Notes: generated by a model from the sequence alone, not told the origin. Positions 44,566-54,624 are shown, counted from the first letter of the stretch. The stretch: DNA of 64,000 nucleotides from Archangium violaceum Cb vi76 (GCF_000733295.1 NZ_JPMI01000064.1:1-64000), one strand, 5' to 3'. Numbers and translations are program-made.

Positions 44566-46935
44566 TCACGGAGGTGACCAGCAGCCTGGACCCGTCCACC
44601 CCTCGCGGCCTCCCGCGAGCACCACCTTGCGCCACCCGCCCTCCTTCGCCACCACCTCCAGCAGGCTTCCCGCCGTCAGCCGCTCCACCACCGGCGCTCC
44701 CGTGGTGGCCTCCTCCCGCGCCAGGCAGTCCGTTGGCAACACCTCCGCCTCGGCGGGCTCCTCGGAATCCCGCGCCACGGGAGGCGGTGCCACCTTCACC
44801 TGCTCCACCGTCCCCGTCGTGGCCCGGTTCACCAGCCCCACCACTCCGCCCAGCATCACCGCCAGGACCATGGCCAACAGGACGCGCCGGTCCTCCCACA
44901 CCGGAGGCTTCAGCGCCGCCTCCACCGCTGGACGCGTCGCGGGCATTCCCAGGTTGGCCCGCATCACGCCCTGCCAGGCCTCCTCCAGCTTCGCCGCCAG
45001 CTCGCCCGAGCGCTTCGTCATCTCCCGCGACCACGCCCGCAGCGGCGCCACCTCCGCCTCCAGCCGCGAGCGCAACGACGCCTTGCGCTGCAGGAAGTGC
45101 GACACCAGCGCCCGCCGCTCCGCTTCGCTCACCGCCAGCCCCGGATCGAACCGGAAGCCCTTCTCCACCTCCTTCGCCCACGCGAGCAGCTTCGTCGTCC
45201 GCACCTCACCGAAGCCCGGCACCTGCCTCACGTCCTCCTTCAGCACGTCGTACGCGGACTCGATGCCCCAGCGCACCAGGTTCGCCTTCAGCACCTGCTT
45301 GATGCCGTCGATCTCATGGTCCTCGATGAGCGCTCCGCGCAGGAACTGCTCGCGCTGCATCGCCTCGCGGTGCTGGAGCTGCCGCCGCTGCTCGGCCTCG
45401 AACTCCGGTTGCAGCTTGCCGTACTCCGCGCGCAACCCGTGCAACAGCTGGCGCGCCCGATCCGCCATCCGCTGGAGCTCGTCCTTGAACCGCTCGGACT
45501 CGGCCTGCGCCGCGGCCATGCCCGCCTCCGCCTGCCGCAACAACCCCTGCTGCTCGGCCACCTCCACCGGGAGCCGCTGGTGCTTCCGGCTCAGCCACCA
45601 CACGACCGCGGCACTGCCCAGCAGCGTGCCGCCCGGCACCAGCAGCAATCCGCCCACCCTGGCGGAGACCAGCATCACCAGCCACCAGCCCACCGTGGCC
45701 AGCACCCCGCCCACCAGCATGGCCACGCTGGCCTGCCGCACCCGCTCCACCTCGGCCTGGAGCTCCGCCGGCAGCCGGTCCGGAAGCGCGGGCATCGGCG
45801 GCGGCGCCACGGGCGAAATGAGGTTCGGCGCCAGCAACCGTTGCGACTCGGTCCACAGCGGCTCCAACTCCTGGAAGGTGCACGTGAAGCCCTGGGGCCC
45901 CGGGGCCGTGTTCCGCGGCGCGCCGAAGAAGGCCACCCCGCGCGTGGCCATCATCTGGCACCACGGGCAGGTCTGCAGGTGCTGCGGATACTTGTGCGTG
46001 GGCTCCTGGGCACAGCTGCGCAGCGAGCGCGCCAGGGCTTGCAGGGCCCGGTACCACTCGGTGGCGCCCGGCCGGCCCACCCTCGGGGCATCCGGCGCGA
46101 AGGCATCCTCGAAGAGCCGGCCCAGCTCCGGTGTCAGCGTCCCCAGGGGCAGGTGGATGGCCGGCGGCGTCATCTGCAGCGCCCGCGCGTTGCGGCCATA
46201 GGCGAAGCGGAACTCGCGGATGGCCCGCTCCGGCGTCATCTCCCCCTGCCCCGTGAAGACGCCCGTGAAGGGATGGCGCCCCAGGAACAACAGGTGGAAG
46301 AGCAACACCCCCAGGCTGAAGCCCTCGTGCGAGGGCGTCCGCTCCAGCCCCCCGAAGGCCTGGCCCTGCAGCTCGGGAGGCGTGAAGAGCGGCACGCCCA
46401 CCTCGCAGCGGAACACCCGCTTGTCCGCGCGAATCTGGAACGAGTCGCAGTCGATCAACCGCACCGTGGCGTCCCGCGGCGACACCAGCAGGTTGCTCTC
46501 GTTGACGTCCCCCACCAGGTGGCCGACCGCGTGCAGCTCCTCGAAGACGCTGGCGCAGTTGAGCGCCGTCTGGACGAGGAAGGACCAGTCCGCGGTGGGG
46601 AACTCCTTGCGGCGGCTGGCCGTGGAGTACAGCAGGTGGATGGGCTTGAGGCCGCTCACCCGGGGCATGGTGAAGCCCCGCACCGGACCACCCGCCCGGC
46701 CCTCGTGCAGCACCTCCTGCGGCCAGGCCGCCAGCTTCTCCACGCCCGGCGGTGCATGGGCCGCCATCCACGTCAGCTTCTGGCCCTGCTCGGCCGGCGG
46801 CGCCGTCAGGTACACCTTCGCCACGCGCGAGGCGTCCTTCGGCAGCACGTACACCACGCCCTCGCCTCCGCGCCCCACCTCGGGGCCCAGGGCCACCCGC
46901 TCACCCCGCGAATTGAAGAGGACGGGCTGGGACAC
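44566..46935 (-). CDS. TerY-P-type protein kinase with HhH, two membrane segments and SH3 domain
   Basis: The 789-residue protein has a kinase-like domain (about 1-310) with GRGGEGVVYVL, VAKVY, a catalytic loop VGDVNESNLLV and LIDCDSF in place of DFG. A CPWC motif follows, then a hydrophobic pair of segments (about 400-450), a coiled region, a helix-hairpin-helix (VRQVPGFGEVRTTKLLAWA), a further membrane segment (VLLAMVLAVMLGGVVGLV) and a C-terminal bacterial SH3-like domain (EGGWRKVVLAGGREGW). Kinase plus HhH next to PP2C and vWA genes defines the TerY-P triad known from Ter-linked stress systems. GTG 46935 lies three bases after the PP2C stop. Confidence 0.85.
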   Translation of the reverse strand: MSQPVLFNSRGERVALGPEVGRGGEGVVYVLPKDASRVAKVYLTAPPAEQGQKLTWMAAHAPPGVEKLAAWPQEVLHEGRAGGPVRGFTMPRVSGLKPIHLLYSTASRRKEFPTADWSFLVQTALNCASVFEELHAVGHLVGDVNESNLLVSPRDATVRLIDCDSFQIRADKRVFRCEVGVPLFTPPELQGQAFGGLERTPSHEGFSLGVLLFHLLFLGRHPFTGVFTGQGEMTPERAIREFRFAYGRNARALQMTPPAIHLPLGTLTPELGRLFEDAFAPDAPRVGRPGATEWYRALQALARSLRSCAQEPTHKYPQHLQTCPWCQMMATRGVAFFGAPRNTAPGPQGFTCTFQELEPLWTESQRLLAPNLISPVAPPPMPALPDRLPAELQAEVERVRQASVAMLVGGVLATVGWWLVMLVSARVGGLLLVPGGTLLGSAAVVWWLSRKHQRLPVEVAEQQGLLRQAEAGMAAAQAESERFKDELQRMADRARQLLHGLRAEYGKLQPEFEAEQRRQLQHREAMQREQFLRGALIEDHEIDGIKQVLKANLVRWGIESAYDVLKEDVRQVPGFGEVRTTKLLAWAKEVEKGFRFDPGLAVSEAERRALVSHFLQRKASLRSRLEAEVAPLRAWSREMTKRSGELAAKLEEAWQGVMRANLGMPATRPAVEAALKPPVWEDRRVLLAMVLAVMLGGVVGLVNRATTGTVEQVKVAPPPVARDSEEPAEAEVLPTDCLAREEATTGAPVVERLTAGSLLEVVAKEGGWRKVVLAGGREGWTGPGCWSPP

Positions 46936-46938
46936 GTG

Positions 46939-47706
46939 CTACCCGGCTTCTGGCGAGGACTCGCGCACGGCGAGCACGAGCGTCTTGTCGTCATCCGTGC
47001 GCTCGTTCACCGCGGGCGAGTCCAGGAACGAGCGCAGGGGCACCACCAGATCGTCCGGATTCGCGGCGCCACGCAGCGCGGTGAACAGGGGCTCGAAAAA
47101 GGGACGGTGCACCGAGCGCGAGGCGAAGTGCAGCGCCAGCATCTGCAAACCATCGGTGAACAGGGCCACCTCGTCCACGGACTCCCGGCTCACCACCTGC
47201 AGCACCTGCTCCAGGTCCGCCGAGGTGAGGAACCACGTGGTGTTGGCGTACTCACCCGCCTGCGGCCAGAAGATGGGCACGTAACCCTCGCCCTCGCGCA
47301 CGACGATGGCTCCATCCCCTACCTGCGCGAAGACGGCGGCGTGCTCGCCCACCACCGCCGTCAGCAGCGTGCAGGACAGCTCGCGCAGCGGCACCTCCCG
47401 CCGGGCGGCCTCCTCCTCCAGCGCCCGCCGCACCTGCCGGTACCAGTCACGGATGCGCTCTGGATCCCGCACGGCCTCCGGGCCCTCGCGCTCGAGCGCC
47501 TCGCAGGCCACCTGCACGAAGCGCCGGCACGCCAGCGCCGAGCCCTCCTGGCTCAGCCCGACGCTGCCCGCCCCATCCGCGCAGGCCACCACCAGGAAGG
47601 TCTCCTGCCCGGGGCTCGTCACCGTCCCGTCGCAGCTGTCCTGGCAGGGCGTGGCCAGGCGCCGGTGCGAGGTTCCCTCCAGGGACTGCTGGAGCAGCCT
47701 CCACAT
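46939..47706 (-). CDS. PP2C-like phosphatase of the TerY-P triad
   Basis: This 255-residue protein matches the PP2C fold, with CADGAGS at the metal site, AQVGDGAIVV and LFTDGLQ. PP2C enzymes remove phosphate from serine/threonine and would oppose the kinase encoded just downstream. GGGGAG precedes ATG 47706. The gene lies 16 bases after the vWA gene and ends three bases before the kinase start, so all three are one transcript. Confidence 0.88.
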   Translation of the reverse strand: MWRLLQQSLEGTSHRRLATPCQDSCDGTVTSPGQETFLVVACADGAGSVGLSQEGSALACRRFVQVACEALEREGPEAVRDPERIRDWYRQVRRALEEEAARREVPLRELSCTLLTAVVGEHAAVFAQVGDGAIVVREGEGYVPIFWPQAGEYANTTWFLTSADLEQVLQVVSRESVDEVALFTDGLQMLALHFASRSVHRPFFEPLFTALRGAANPDDLVVPLRSFLDSPAVNERTDDDKTLVLAVRESSPEAG

Positions 47707-47722
47707 CGCGATACTCCCCGCC

Positions 47723-48394
47723 CTACACGGAGGCCCAGCCGCCGGGTGCCGCCGGGTTGACCAGCCGCACCTCGTCGGTCGTCTGCGAGCGCGAGACGGC
47801 CTTCTGCGAGTTGGACAGCCACTGGAACAAATCCCTGAAGCGCAGCCCGTCCAGCTTGAGCGGCTCGCGCACGGAGATCTGCTTGAGCACGTCCAGGTTG
47901 GCTCCCTCCACGCCCACGGAGAAGAAGGAGAAGGCCTTGCTGGCCTCGCCCTGGCGCACGCGCTCGGCGGCGGCCTGCCACGCGTCCGTGGGGCCTCCAT
48001 CCGTGATGAGGAAGATCCATGGCCGGTAGAAGAGGATGCCGTTCTGCCGGTAGAGGCTCTTGCGCGCCGACAGCAGGTCCGTGGCGCGGACGATGGCCTC
48101 GCCCATGGGGGTGTTGCCCTCGGCCGTCAGCGCGGTGGGGAAGAAGGCCTCGGCGGTGGAGAAGTCGTGCAGCGTCTGCACCTGGCCCCCGAAGGTGACC
48201 ACCGCCACCTCCACCCGCTTGGAGGCGAGGCTGTCCGCGGCCAGCTCGTCACGGTACTGGAGCAGTCCCGCGTTGAGCGCCTCGATGGGGCGCCCATTCA
48301 TGGAACCGGAGGTGTCCAGCAGCAGCACGCACGGGCAGCGCGGCTCCGGGTTCTCGGCGAACGACAAGGCTCCAAATGGTACTTGCTCGGCCAC
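47723..48394 (-). CDS. TerY-like von Willebrand factor A protein
   Basis: The 223-residue protein is a single vWA domain with an intact metal-ion-dependent adhesion site: DTSGSMNG, the threonine of EGNTPMGEA and [10 protein letters not shown]. TerY proteins are cytoplasmic and work with a PP2C phosphatase and an HhH kinase in a phosphorylation switch. The start is taken as GTG 48394 after GAGAGGGGG; an open frame extends upstream without homology. It is the first gene of the triad, about 100 bases after the upstream lipoprotein gene on the same strand. Confidence 0.87.
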   Translation of the reverse strand: MAEQVPFGALSFAENPEPRCPCVLLLDTSGSMNGRPIEALNAGLLQYRDELAADSLASKRVEVAVVTFGGQVQTLHDFSTAEAFFPTALTAEGNTPMGEAIVRATDLLSARKSLYRQNGILFYRPWIFLITDGGPTDAWQAAAERVRQGEASKAFSFFSVGVEGANLDVLKQISVREPLKLDGLRFRDLFQWLSNSQKAVSRSQTTDEVRLVNPAAPGGWASV

Positions 48395-48494
48395 GAGGCC
48401 CCCTCTCGGGTGCGCGGGGCGGGTCTCCCCCCCTGGGTCGAGGGCGGATCTACCAGGGCTGCCCCGGGTTGAACAGGCACGGTTCGTCCAACCC

Positions 48495-50045
48495 TCACGG
48501 GCGGCGGTCCTCCACCGCGGGCCCCCGAAGCAGCTTGAGCCGCAGGTTCGCCGCCGGCAGGCGTACCTCTCCCCTGGCCGCCTGGAACCGCTCACCCGGC
48601 GAGAGCTCGTACGCATAGCGGCCCGGCGCCAGGCCATCCACCTCGAAGCTCCCATCCTCGGCCGTCGTGGCGCTGCCCCCACTCCGTCCATCGAGCGCGG
48701 TCAGGACGATGCGGACCCCGCCCACCCCGCGACCCCCGGGATTCACGATGCGCCCTCGCGCGGGCGCGGCTGGAGGGAGGACGGCATCGGCCGGGAAGGT
48801 GCCTCCCGCGTTCAGCTCTCCGGCGAGGGGCTCGGGTGGGGAGACGTGGCCACGGGCCTTGAAGGAGAGCCGCACCTGGCCCCGCTCCATGCACTCGAAG
48901 CGGAAGCGCCCCTCCGCGGAGGTGGTGGCGAGCATCTTCCGCCAGGTGCCCCCTCTGCCGAGCAGCAGCTCCACCTCCGCCCGGGGGATGGGCTCCCCGG
49001 TGGGGCGCGAGACACGCCCGGCCACTTCGGCGCAGGGCTCCAGGGTGAGCCGGACGTCCGTGGCGTCCCGGTCCTCGGGGATGAGGACCGTGGCCATCGC
49101 GAGCTCCCGCCCCTCGCGCACCGTCAAGGCGTAGGAGCCAGGCGGGAGTCCCGCCAGGTGGAAGTCGCCCTGCTCGCGGGTCTGGATGAGCCCTTGCAAC
49201 CCCTGCCCCTCGAGCCGGACGCGGAGGCCGGCCTCGCCATTCCCACCCGAGCGGAGCACGCGGCCCGAGAGGCTCCGGGGCACGTGGAGGTGAAGGGTGG
49301 TGCCCTCGGCCCCCGCCGGGCCCGCGTCCGCGAGGCGCCCGGGAAGCGAGGCGACCACGTGGTACTCGCCCGTGGGCACTGATGGAAACGTGGCCTGTCC
49401 TCCGTCGTCCGAGACCGTCAGGAAGGCCTGGCCTCCCACCTGGGGCAGCAGCGCGACCCGGGCCCCGGGCAGGGGCCGCCCCGAGTTCCCATCCTCCACG
49501 GCCACCTGGATGCTCCTGCCCTTCTCCAGCAACACCCCGACCACGTTGGCCCCGGCGGGAACGGCGGCCAGGAAGGCGGTTCCCCGCGGACCACTGACCC
49601 AGAGGTCATAGGTGGACTCCCGGAGCTGGGAGAACTCGAACCAACCATCGGCCCCGGTCACGGTCCGGGCCATGGGCGCCTCGAGGCCGAGCCACTCCGC
49701 GGTCCGCGCGAGCTCCCCCTTCATCGCGCCGCACCCGGGGTCGAGCATGGTCATCCCGGGCACCCCGGAGGAGCAGGCCCGCGCGGACAGGGGCACATCG
49801 GCATGGGGGACGGCGCTCACCGTCACGCCCCCCGCGGGCTTGCCCTCCCAGGTCACCACGCCCCGGAGGACGAGCGGCCCGCTGGGAAGCGGCTCCCGGG
49901 AAGGCCCGGCCGGCCGCTGGGGAGCGGATTCTCCGGAGGACGGAAGCGCACCGGTCTCGTGCGCACAGCCCGCGGCCCCGAGCACGAGGACTCCCACCAC
50001 CACTGATGCCAACAGGCGCGACACACCAGGCTCCCGGACGTTCAT
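48495..50045 (-). CDS. Lipoprotein with carboxypeptidase-regulatory-like (Ig-fold) repeats
   Basis: This 516-residue protein has a lipoprotein signal with GAAGC (C27). The mature chain is a run of carboxypeptidase regulatory-like beta-sandwich repeats, each with a typical closing pattern such as [34 protein letters not shown] and [17 protein letters not shown]. Such modules make extended cell-surface rods that bind or present other proteins. No enzyme domain is present. It is divergent from the P450 gene, with about 148 bases between the starts. Confidence 0.85.
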   Translation of the reverse strand: MNVREPGVSRLLASVVVGVLVLGAAGCAHETGALPSSGESAPQRPAGPSREPLPSGPLVLRGVVTWEGKPAGGVTVSAVPHADVPLSARACSSGVPGMTMLDPGCGAMKGELARTAEWLGLEAPMARTVTGADGWFEFSQLRESTYDLWVSGPRGTAFLAAVPAGANVVGVLLEKGRSIQVAVEDGNSGRPLPGARVALLPQVGGQAFLTVSDDGGQATFPSVPTGEYHVVASLPGRLADAGPAGAEGTTLHLHVPRSLSGRVLRSGGNGEAGLRVRLEGQGLQGLIQTREQGDFHLAGLPPGSYALTVREGRELAMATVLIPEDRDATDVRLTLEPCAEVAGRVSRPTGEPIPRAEVELLLGRGGTWRKMLATTSAEGRFRFECMERGQVRLSFKARGHVSPPEPLAGELNAGGTFPADAVLPPAAPARGRIVNPGGRGVGGVRIVLTALDGRSGGSATTAEDGSFEVDGLAPGRYAYELSPGERFQAARGEVRLPAANLRLKLLRGPAVEDRRP

Positions 50046-50193
50046 GAGACGGCGTGGACTCTACCCGCTCCTCCTCCGCCGGAGTGACCGGGGCGTGACG
50101 GCCCGGCCGGCCCCTCGCGCCCGGGGCGGTCACCCGGGAATCACCGCCGTGCGGCATCTCTCCGCGCACGACCCTTTCCGGAGGATACCCACC

Positions 50194-51600
50194 TTGCAGC
50201 CCACGCCCATCCGCCGCACCCCACCGGGGCCGCCGCCCATGCCGCTGCTCGGCGAGTTCGGCAGCCAGTTCCGCCTCTTCAGCGACTTCATCGGCGGGCT
50301 CTCCGAGCTGCAACGCCATGGTCCGCTCGTCAGTCTGGCCCGTGGCTCCGGCCGGCACATCCTCGTGTTCGCTCCCGAGTACGTCCAGCAGGTGCTCGGC
50401 AACCCGGGCCTCTTCCTCTCGCTCGAGCCGGCGAAGAACGCGCCCCCGGGCTCGTCCCTGCGGCGCCTGTGGACGGGGCTCGGCACCACCAACGGCGAGG
50501 TGCACAAGAAGGGGCGCCGGCTGATGCTGCCCGCCTTCCACAAGAAACGCGTGGAGGGCTACCGCGACGACATGGTCTCCCTGTTCCAGCGCATGCTCGA
50601 CGGCTGGCGGCCCGGCGAGACGCGCGACGTCTCCGCGAACATGCGGCGCGTCACCCTGCTGGTGGTGACGAAGGTGCTCTTCGGACTGGAGGATGAACAG
50701 GAGTGCCTCGCCCATGGCGAGCTGCTCTCGGAGTGGTTCCGCCTGTTCGGCAGCGCCTCGGTGCAGTTGCTCCAGCACGACTGGCCGCTGCTGCCCTACC
50801 GCCGGGTGATGCGGATCTCCGAGCGGGGCGAGGCCGCCATCCGCGACCTCATCGCCCGCAAGCGGCGCGAGGGCGGCGGAGGCAATGACGTGCTCTCGCT
50901 GCTGCTCGAGGCGCGTGACGAGGACGGGGGCTCGCTCTCCGACGAGGAGCTGGTGGGCCACATCACCATCCTCTTCATCGCCGGCCACGAGACCACCGCG
51001 AACGCGCTCACCTGGACCCTGTTCCTGTTGGATCAGCACCCCGAGGTCCACGCCGCCCTGGTGGACGAGCTCCAGGGCACCCTGCGGGGCGAGGCCCCGG
51101 CGCTCGAGCAACTGGAGCGGTTGCCGCTGCTGGACCGGGTCATCAAGGAGAGCATGCGGCTCCTGCCTCCCGTGCCGCTGAGCCAGCGGGTGGCGGCGGC
51201 CCCGTTCGAGATGGGCGGCTACTCCTTCGACGCGGGCACGGAGCTCATCTACAGCCCCTACGTCACCCACCGCATGCCCGAGCTCTACCCCGAGCCCGCG
51301 CGCTTCCTTCCCGAGCGCTGGAAGACGTTGGATCCGCCCGTGTATGCCTACATCCCGTTCGCCAACGGGCCCCGCCGCTGCATCGGCGCCACCCTGGCGA
51401 TGATGGAGCTCAAGCTGGCCCTGGCCATGATGCTGCAACGCTACAGGCTCGCCCTGGTGCCCGGCTCCCGCATCGATCGCGAGGTGTTGATCACCCTCAG
51501 CCCCAAGCACGGCATGCCCATGACGGTGCACGCCCAGGATCGGCGCTTCACGCGGGCGCCCTGGCGCGGCAACGTCCGCGAGATGCTGGCGCTCGAGTGA
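50194..51600 (+). CDS. Cytochrome P450
   Basis: The 468-residue haem enzyme has all P450 hallmarks: AGHETTANAL in the oxygen-binding I helix, KESMRLLPP (ExxR), FLPERW, and FANGPRRCIG with the haem-ligating cysteine at residue 396. There is no fused reductase, so it needs ferredoxin partners encoded elsewhere. The sequence is of the fatty-acid/terpenoid hydroxylase type (CYP102/CYP4-like in general form), but no substrate can be assigned. TTG 50194 is chosen as the start because GGAGG lies about ten bases upstream. Confidence 0.92.
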   Translation: MQPTPIRRTPPGPPPMPLLGEFGSQFRLFSDFIGGLSELQRHGPLVSLARGSGRHILVFAPEYVQQVLGNPGLFLSLEPAKNAPPGSSLRRLWTGLGTTNGEVHKKGRRLMLPAFHKKRVEGYRDDMVSLFQRMLDGWRPGETRDVSANMRRVTLLVVTKVLFGLEDEQECLAHGELLSEWFRLFGSASVQLLQHDWPLLPYRRVMRISERGEAAIRDLIARKRREGGGGNDVLSLLLEARDEDGGSLSDEELVGHITILFIAGHETTANALTWTLFLLDQHPEVHAALVDELQGTLRGEAPALEQLERLPLLDRVIKESMRLLPPVPLSQRVAAAPFEMGGYSFDAGTELIYSPYVTHRMPELYPEPARFLPERWKTLDPPVYAYIPFANGPRRCIGATLAMMELKLALAMMLQRYRLALVPGSRIDREVLITLSPKHGMPMTVHAQDRRFTRAPWRGNVREMLALE

Positions 51601-51613
51601 GGCGTGGCCCCTG

Positions 51614-53530
51614 TCAGGGCTCGCCCGCCTCGAACCAGTGGTGCGCCACCACCTCGGGCGGTGCCTTCATGCGCTCGAGCACCTCTCCCAGACGCACGTG
51701 GAGCATGCGGCGCAGGGGCTCGGGGATGGCCCCCGCCACCGCCTCGTGGACGAGATCGTGCGTGAAGCGCTCGCCCGCCATCACCTGGGCCGCCTCCAGC
51801 TCCACGGCGGCCTCGCCCACCTGCAGCGCGCCCACCTCCAGCACCGCGGACGCCAGCGCATAGGAGAACCACGTGCGGGCCAGGGCCGCCACGCGCGCCA
51901 GCCGGAGCGCCGAGGGAGACAGCGCCTCCAGCCGCCGCTGGATGAGCCGCCCCACCCTGCCAGGAGGAGGCAGCCGCTCGGGCCAGTCCCCCTCCAGCGC
52001 GCCCGTCTCCACCAGGTGCTTCACCGTCTCCACCACGTAGAGGGGATTTCCGCCGGTGTAGCGGGCGATGCGCTCGGCGTGCCGCTCCGCGCCGCCCAGG
52101 CCCAGCCCGGCCAGCAGGGAGCGCACACCTTCGGGCCCGAGCGGCCGCAACTCCACCACCCGGGCCACCCCCGCGTCCTCCAGGCCGCGCACCAGGCTCC
52201 ACAAGCTCTCCGAGCCCTCTCCCTTGCGCAGGCCCTGGATGCACCGGGGGAGACCCGCGCCATTCGTGGGGTACATGCGGCCGAAGGAGTAGCGGGTCAG
52301 GGCCAGGTCCGCCTCGGAGAAGTAGTGCATGTCGTCCGAGACGAGCGTGTCGTAGGTGCCCATCAACCGCGTGGACATCTCGGTGATGGCGTCGAAGAGA
52401 CGCATCCGGTCCGGTTCGCTGCTCACCGGAGGCAGCGCCTCGCCCGGCTCGGCCAACTCGGGGAGCAGCCGCGACAACTCACGGCGAGCCCACTCTGGAA
52501 TCTGGACGTCCGGGCGTACCGCTCGCCATTCCCGCAGCGAGCGCACCGTGGTGGCGAAGGGCACCTCCCTGTCTCCCGGGCGCCCCTCACAGCGGACCCA
52601 GCGCCCACGCGACTCGGCGAAGTCGGTGATGAGCCGGCTCTTGCCCACGCCCGGCTCTCCGATGATGACGAGCACCTGGCCCGCCTCCCAGGCCTCCAGG
52701 AGCACCTGCCACTCCGCCTCGCGCCCGGCGAGGACGGGAGGGCGCAGGATGTTCATCGGCAGGGGCCTGCGCGTGGCGGTGGCGCCGGGAAGCTGGGTGC
52801 CCTGCTCGAGGAGTCTGGCGAGCGCGAGCGTCTCCGGCAGGGGCTTCACGCCCAGCTCGCGCTCCAGGGTGCGCTCGAGCCGCTCGAAGACCTTCAGGGC
52901 GGCGCCGCGCTGTCCCTGGAGGTAGAGGAGCCGCATGAGGTGGCGGCCGGCTTCCTCGGACTCGGGCTCGCGGCTGGCCCAGGCCTCGGCGAGCGCGAGC
53001 GCACCCGCCAGGTCTCCCGCCGCCTCGCGCCGGGCGAGCTCCGCGACGCGCGCCTTCCGCCACCAGCCCTCCACCCTGGCCCGGGCCCCGTCGAGCCAAC
53101 GCGCCAGCTCGGGGCTGTCGTCGAATTGCAGGCCGGCGAGCAGCTCTCCCTCGGAGGTCCCAGCCGGAAGGACGGAGTCCCGCAGTTGCAGCGCGTCCAC
53201 CAGCACGTGGCCGGAGAGCTGGAGGGACTCCTCGCCCTCGAGCAGCTCGTCTCCGTCGCAGGCGAGCCGCAGCCGGCGCTTGAGCTGGCGCAGGTTGTTG
53301 CGGGCCGTCGCCTCGGGCGAACCGGGCCACAGCAGGGCGGACAGGACGGCCCGGGAGCATTGTCCCTCCAGCGCCACATAGGCGAGCACCATCGCACCGG
53401 TGTCCGCGAGGGAGACCTGACGCACGCCATCGGAGAGTGAGGGAGTGCCGAGGAAAGACAAGCGCCAACGCATTCCAGGTGGACGGGCCACCCCCCCGGG
53501 GGCCCCAGCTCTCGCAGGCGACAGGCTCAT
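51614..53530 (-). CDS. AfsR/SARP-like regulator with BTAD and AAA-type ATPase domains
   Basis: The 638-residue protein begins with a winged-helix-like DNA-binding region (about 20-110), then a bacterial transcriptional activator domain (about 140-245: GDLAGALALAEAWASREP, RTLERELGVKPLPET). An STAND/AAA ATPase follows, with Walker A IGEPGVGKSR (about 290) and a Walker B-like LVSDDMHY. It ends soon after the ATPase's helical part and lacks the long TPR tail of many relatives. It probably activates nearby secondary-metabolite or signalling genes. ATG 53530 overlaps the upstream small gene (ATGA). Confidence 0.82.
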   Translation of the reverse strand: MSLSPARAGAPGGVARPPGMRWRLSFLGTPSLSDGVRQVSLADTGAMVLAYVALEGQCSRAVLSALLWPGSPEATARNNLRQLKRRLRLACDGDELLEGEESLQLSGHVLVDALQLRDSVLPAGTSEGELLAGLQFDDSPELARWLDGARARVEGWWRKARVAELARREAAGDLAGALALAEAWASREPESEEAGRHLMRLLYLQGQRGAALKVFERLERTLERELGVKPLPETLALARLLEQGTQLPGATATRRPLPMNILRPPVLAGREAEWQVLLEAWEAGQVLVIIGEPGVGKSRLITDFAESRGRWVRCEGRPGDREVPFATTVRSLREWRAVRPDVQIPEWARRELSRLLPELAEPGEALPPVSSEPDRMRLFDAITEMSTRLMGTYDTLVSDDMHYFSEADLALTRYSFGRMYPTNGAGLPRCIQGLRKGEGSESLWSLVRGLEDAGVARVVELRPLGPEGVRSLLAGLGLGGAERHAERIARYTGGNPLYVVETVKHLVETGALEGDWPERLPPPGRVGRLIQRRLEALSPSALRLARVAALARTWFSYALASAVLEVGALQVGEAAVELEAAQVMAGERFTHDLVHEAVAGAIPEPLRRMLHVRLGEVLERMKAPPEVVAHHWFEAGEP

Positions 53531-53835
53531 GAGTGGGACGGATTTCTACCATGCCCCTCTCTCGTGGGCATCCGGACGAGCGCCCGCGCCGCATGGTGAA
53601 CGAAGAGCACCTGCCGCGGCTGGACCGAGGCGAACAGGTCTCGCAGACGCGCGAGCTCCGGGGTGTGCGAGACGGAGCGCACCTCCGGGTAGGGCACTCC
53701 ATCCGGACCGGGAAGGAACACCGCCGCGCCCGAGGCATCGGTGACGGGGACGACCACGGCGAAGCCAGAGGGCTCGGCGCTGGAGCGTGCCCAGGAGAGC
53801 GGGTGCCCGGTGGTCCACGGACCCGTGTACGTCAC
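53527..53835 (-). CDS. Small hypothetical protein coupled to the BTAD regulator
   Basis: This 102-residue reading frame starts at GTG 53835, three bases after the immunity gene, and its stop overlaps the BTAD regulator start (ATGA). The coupling and the ordered sequence (SGFAVVVPVTDASGAAVFLPG) argue that it is translated. It has no Shine-Dalgarno of its own and no family I recognise. It could be the C-terminal stump of a longer gene cut when the toxin-immunity module inserted upstream. Confidence 0.5.
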   Translation of the reverse strand: MTYTGPWTTGHPLSWARSSAEPSGFAVVVPVTDASGAAVFLPGPDGVPYPEVRSVSHTPELARLRDLFASVQPRQVLFVHHAARALVRMPTREGHGRNPSHS

Positions 53836-53838
53836 CCG

Positions 53839-54624
53839 TCATTCATTCCGGAACCACTTCGCCGGGATGCCCAGCGCGGAGAGAATCCGCTCGGGCACGC
53901 GCTCGCCCTTGATTTCGGTGACTCTCGGCAGAGACGAATGCTCACGAGGGGGTTGGGCATATTGTCCAATGCACTCGCCTCCTCGGAGAATGTTGACAAA
54001 GAATATATCGAGGCTTGGAGAGGCGATTACCCCATACGCGGTCGCAATGGGGCGCCGTTCAGATATGTTAATATCCGCGAAGCCTATGTCGCCTGTGTCG
54101 CTGGCAATGAGGAGCCCTTGCGGCGTGTCCTCGAGCCGGTAGTGCCCTGGCTCGAGGGGCTCGCCAGACTCCTCTTCTAGTATTCCGTACGCCTCCTGTG
54201 CTCGGACGCCTTCAACCAATGCGACATGCCGCAGCCGTTGTTCCATCGGCAGGTCTGAATGTTCCTTGCTCTCTGGCAGCGGACAGCCGAGAGATTTCGC
54301 CAGGGCCTCTGGGCCGACATCCTCCACCGCTCCCACACCGTTTCGAAATGACATGATCAGCCACGGATCCGTGGCGCGATTGATCGAGTACACAGGCTCA
54401 TCGAATTGGAGTGACAAATCTTCAGCGATCTGCAACTCGGCGCCCACGTCGTTGGGATTCGTACCCACGATGGCATGATAAAGGCCACTCCCTGAAATGA
54501 CGTCGAAGGACGGCTCCTTTCCATCCTCTTCGTCCGTCTCCAACATCAACGCATCACGAACGTGTCCCTCAAGCCGCGCGGGATCGCCTGGAGTCAGGAC
54601 CGCCCAGAGAGGCCACTTGCTCAC
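53839..54624 (-). CDS. Putative immunity protein for the 1265-residue toxin
   Basis: This 261-residue protein has no family I recognise. GTG 54624 lies behind a strong GGAGGT and overlaps the toxin stop by four bases (GTGA), which is how toxin-immunity pairs are usually coupled. It has no signal peptide, is acidic, and its GC content is visibly lower than that of its flanks. I infer that it binds and inhibits the nuclease tip encoded just upstream. Confidence 0.65.
   Translation of the reverse strand: MSKWPLWAVLTPGDPARLEGHVRDALMLETDEEDGKEPSFDVISGSGLYHAIVGTNPNDVGAELQIAEDLSLQFDEPVYSINRATDPWLIMSFRNGVGAVEDVGPEALAKSLGCPLPESKEHSDLPMEQRLRHVALVEGVRAQEAYGILEEESGEPLEPGHYRLEDTPQGLLIASDTGDIGFADINISERRPIATAYGVIASPSLDIFFVNILRGGECIGQYAQPPREHSSLPRVTEIKGERVPERILSALGIPAKWFRNE

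Noticed and set aside
45097-47760. An 887-codon plus-strand frame opposite the TerY-P kinase and phosphatase
   Set aside because: Its composition is arginine/histidine/leucine-rich shadow sequence, and the kinase motifs lie on the other strand.
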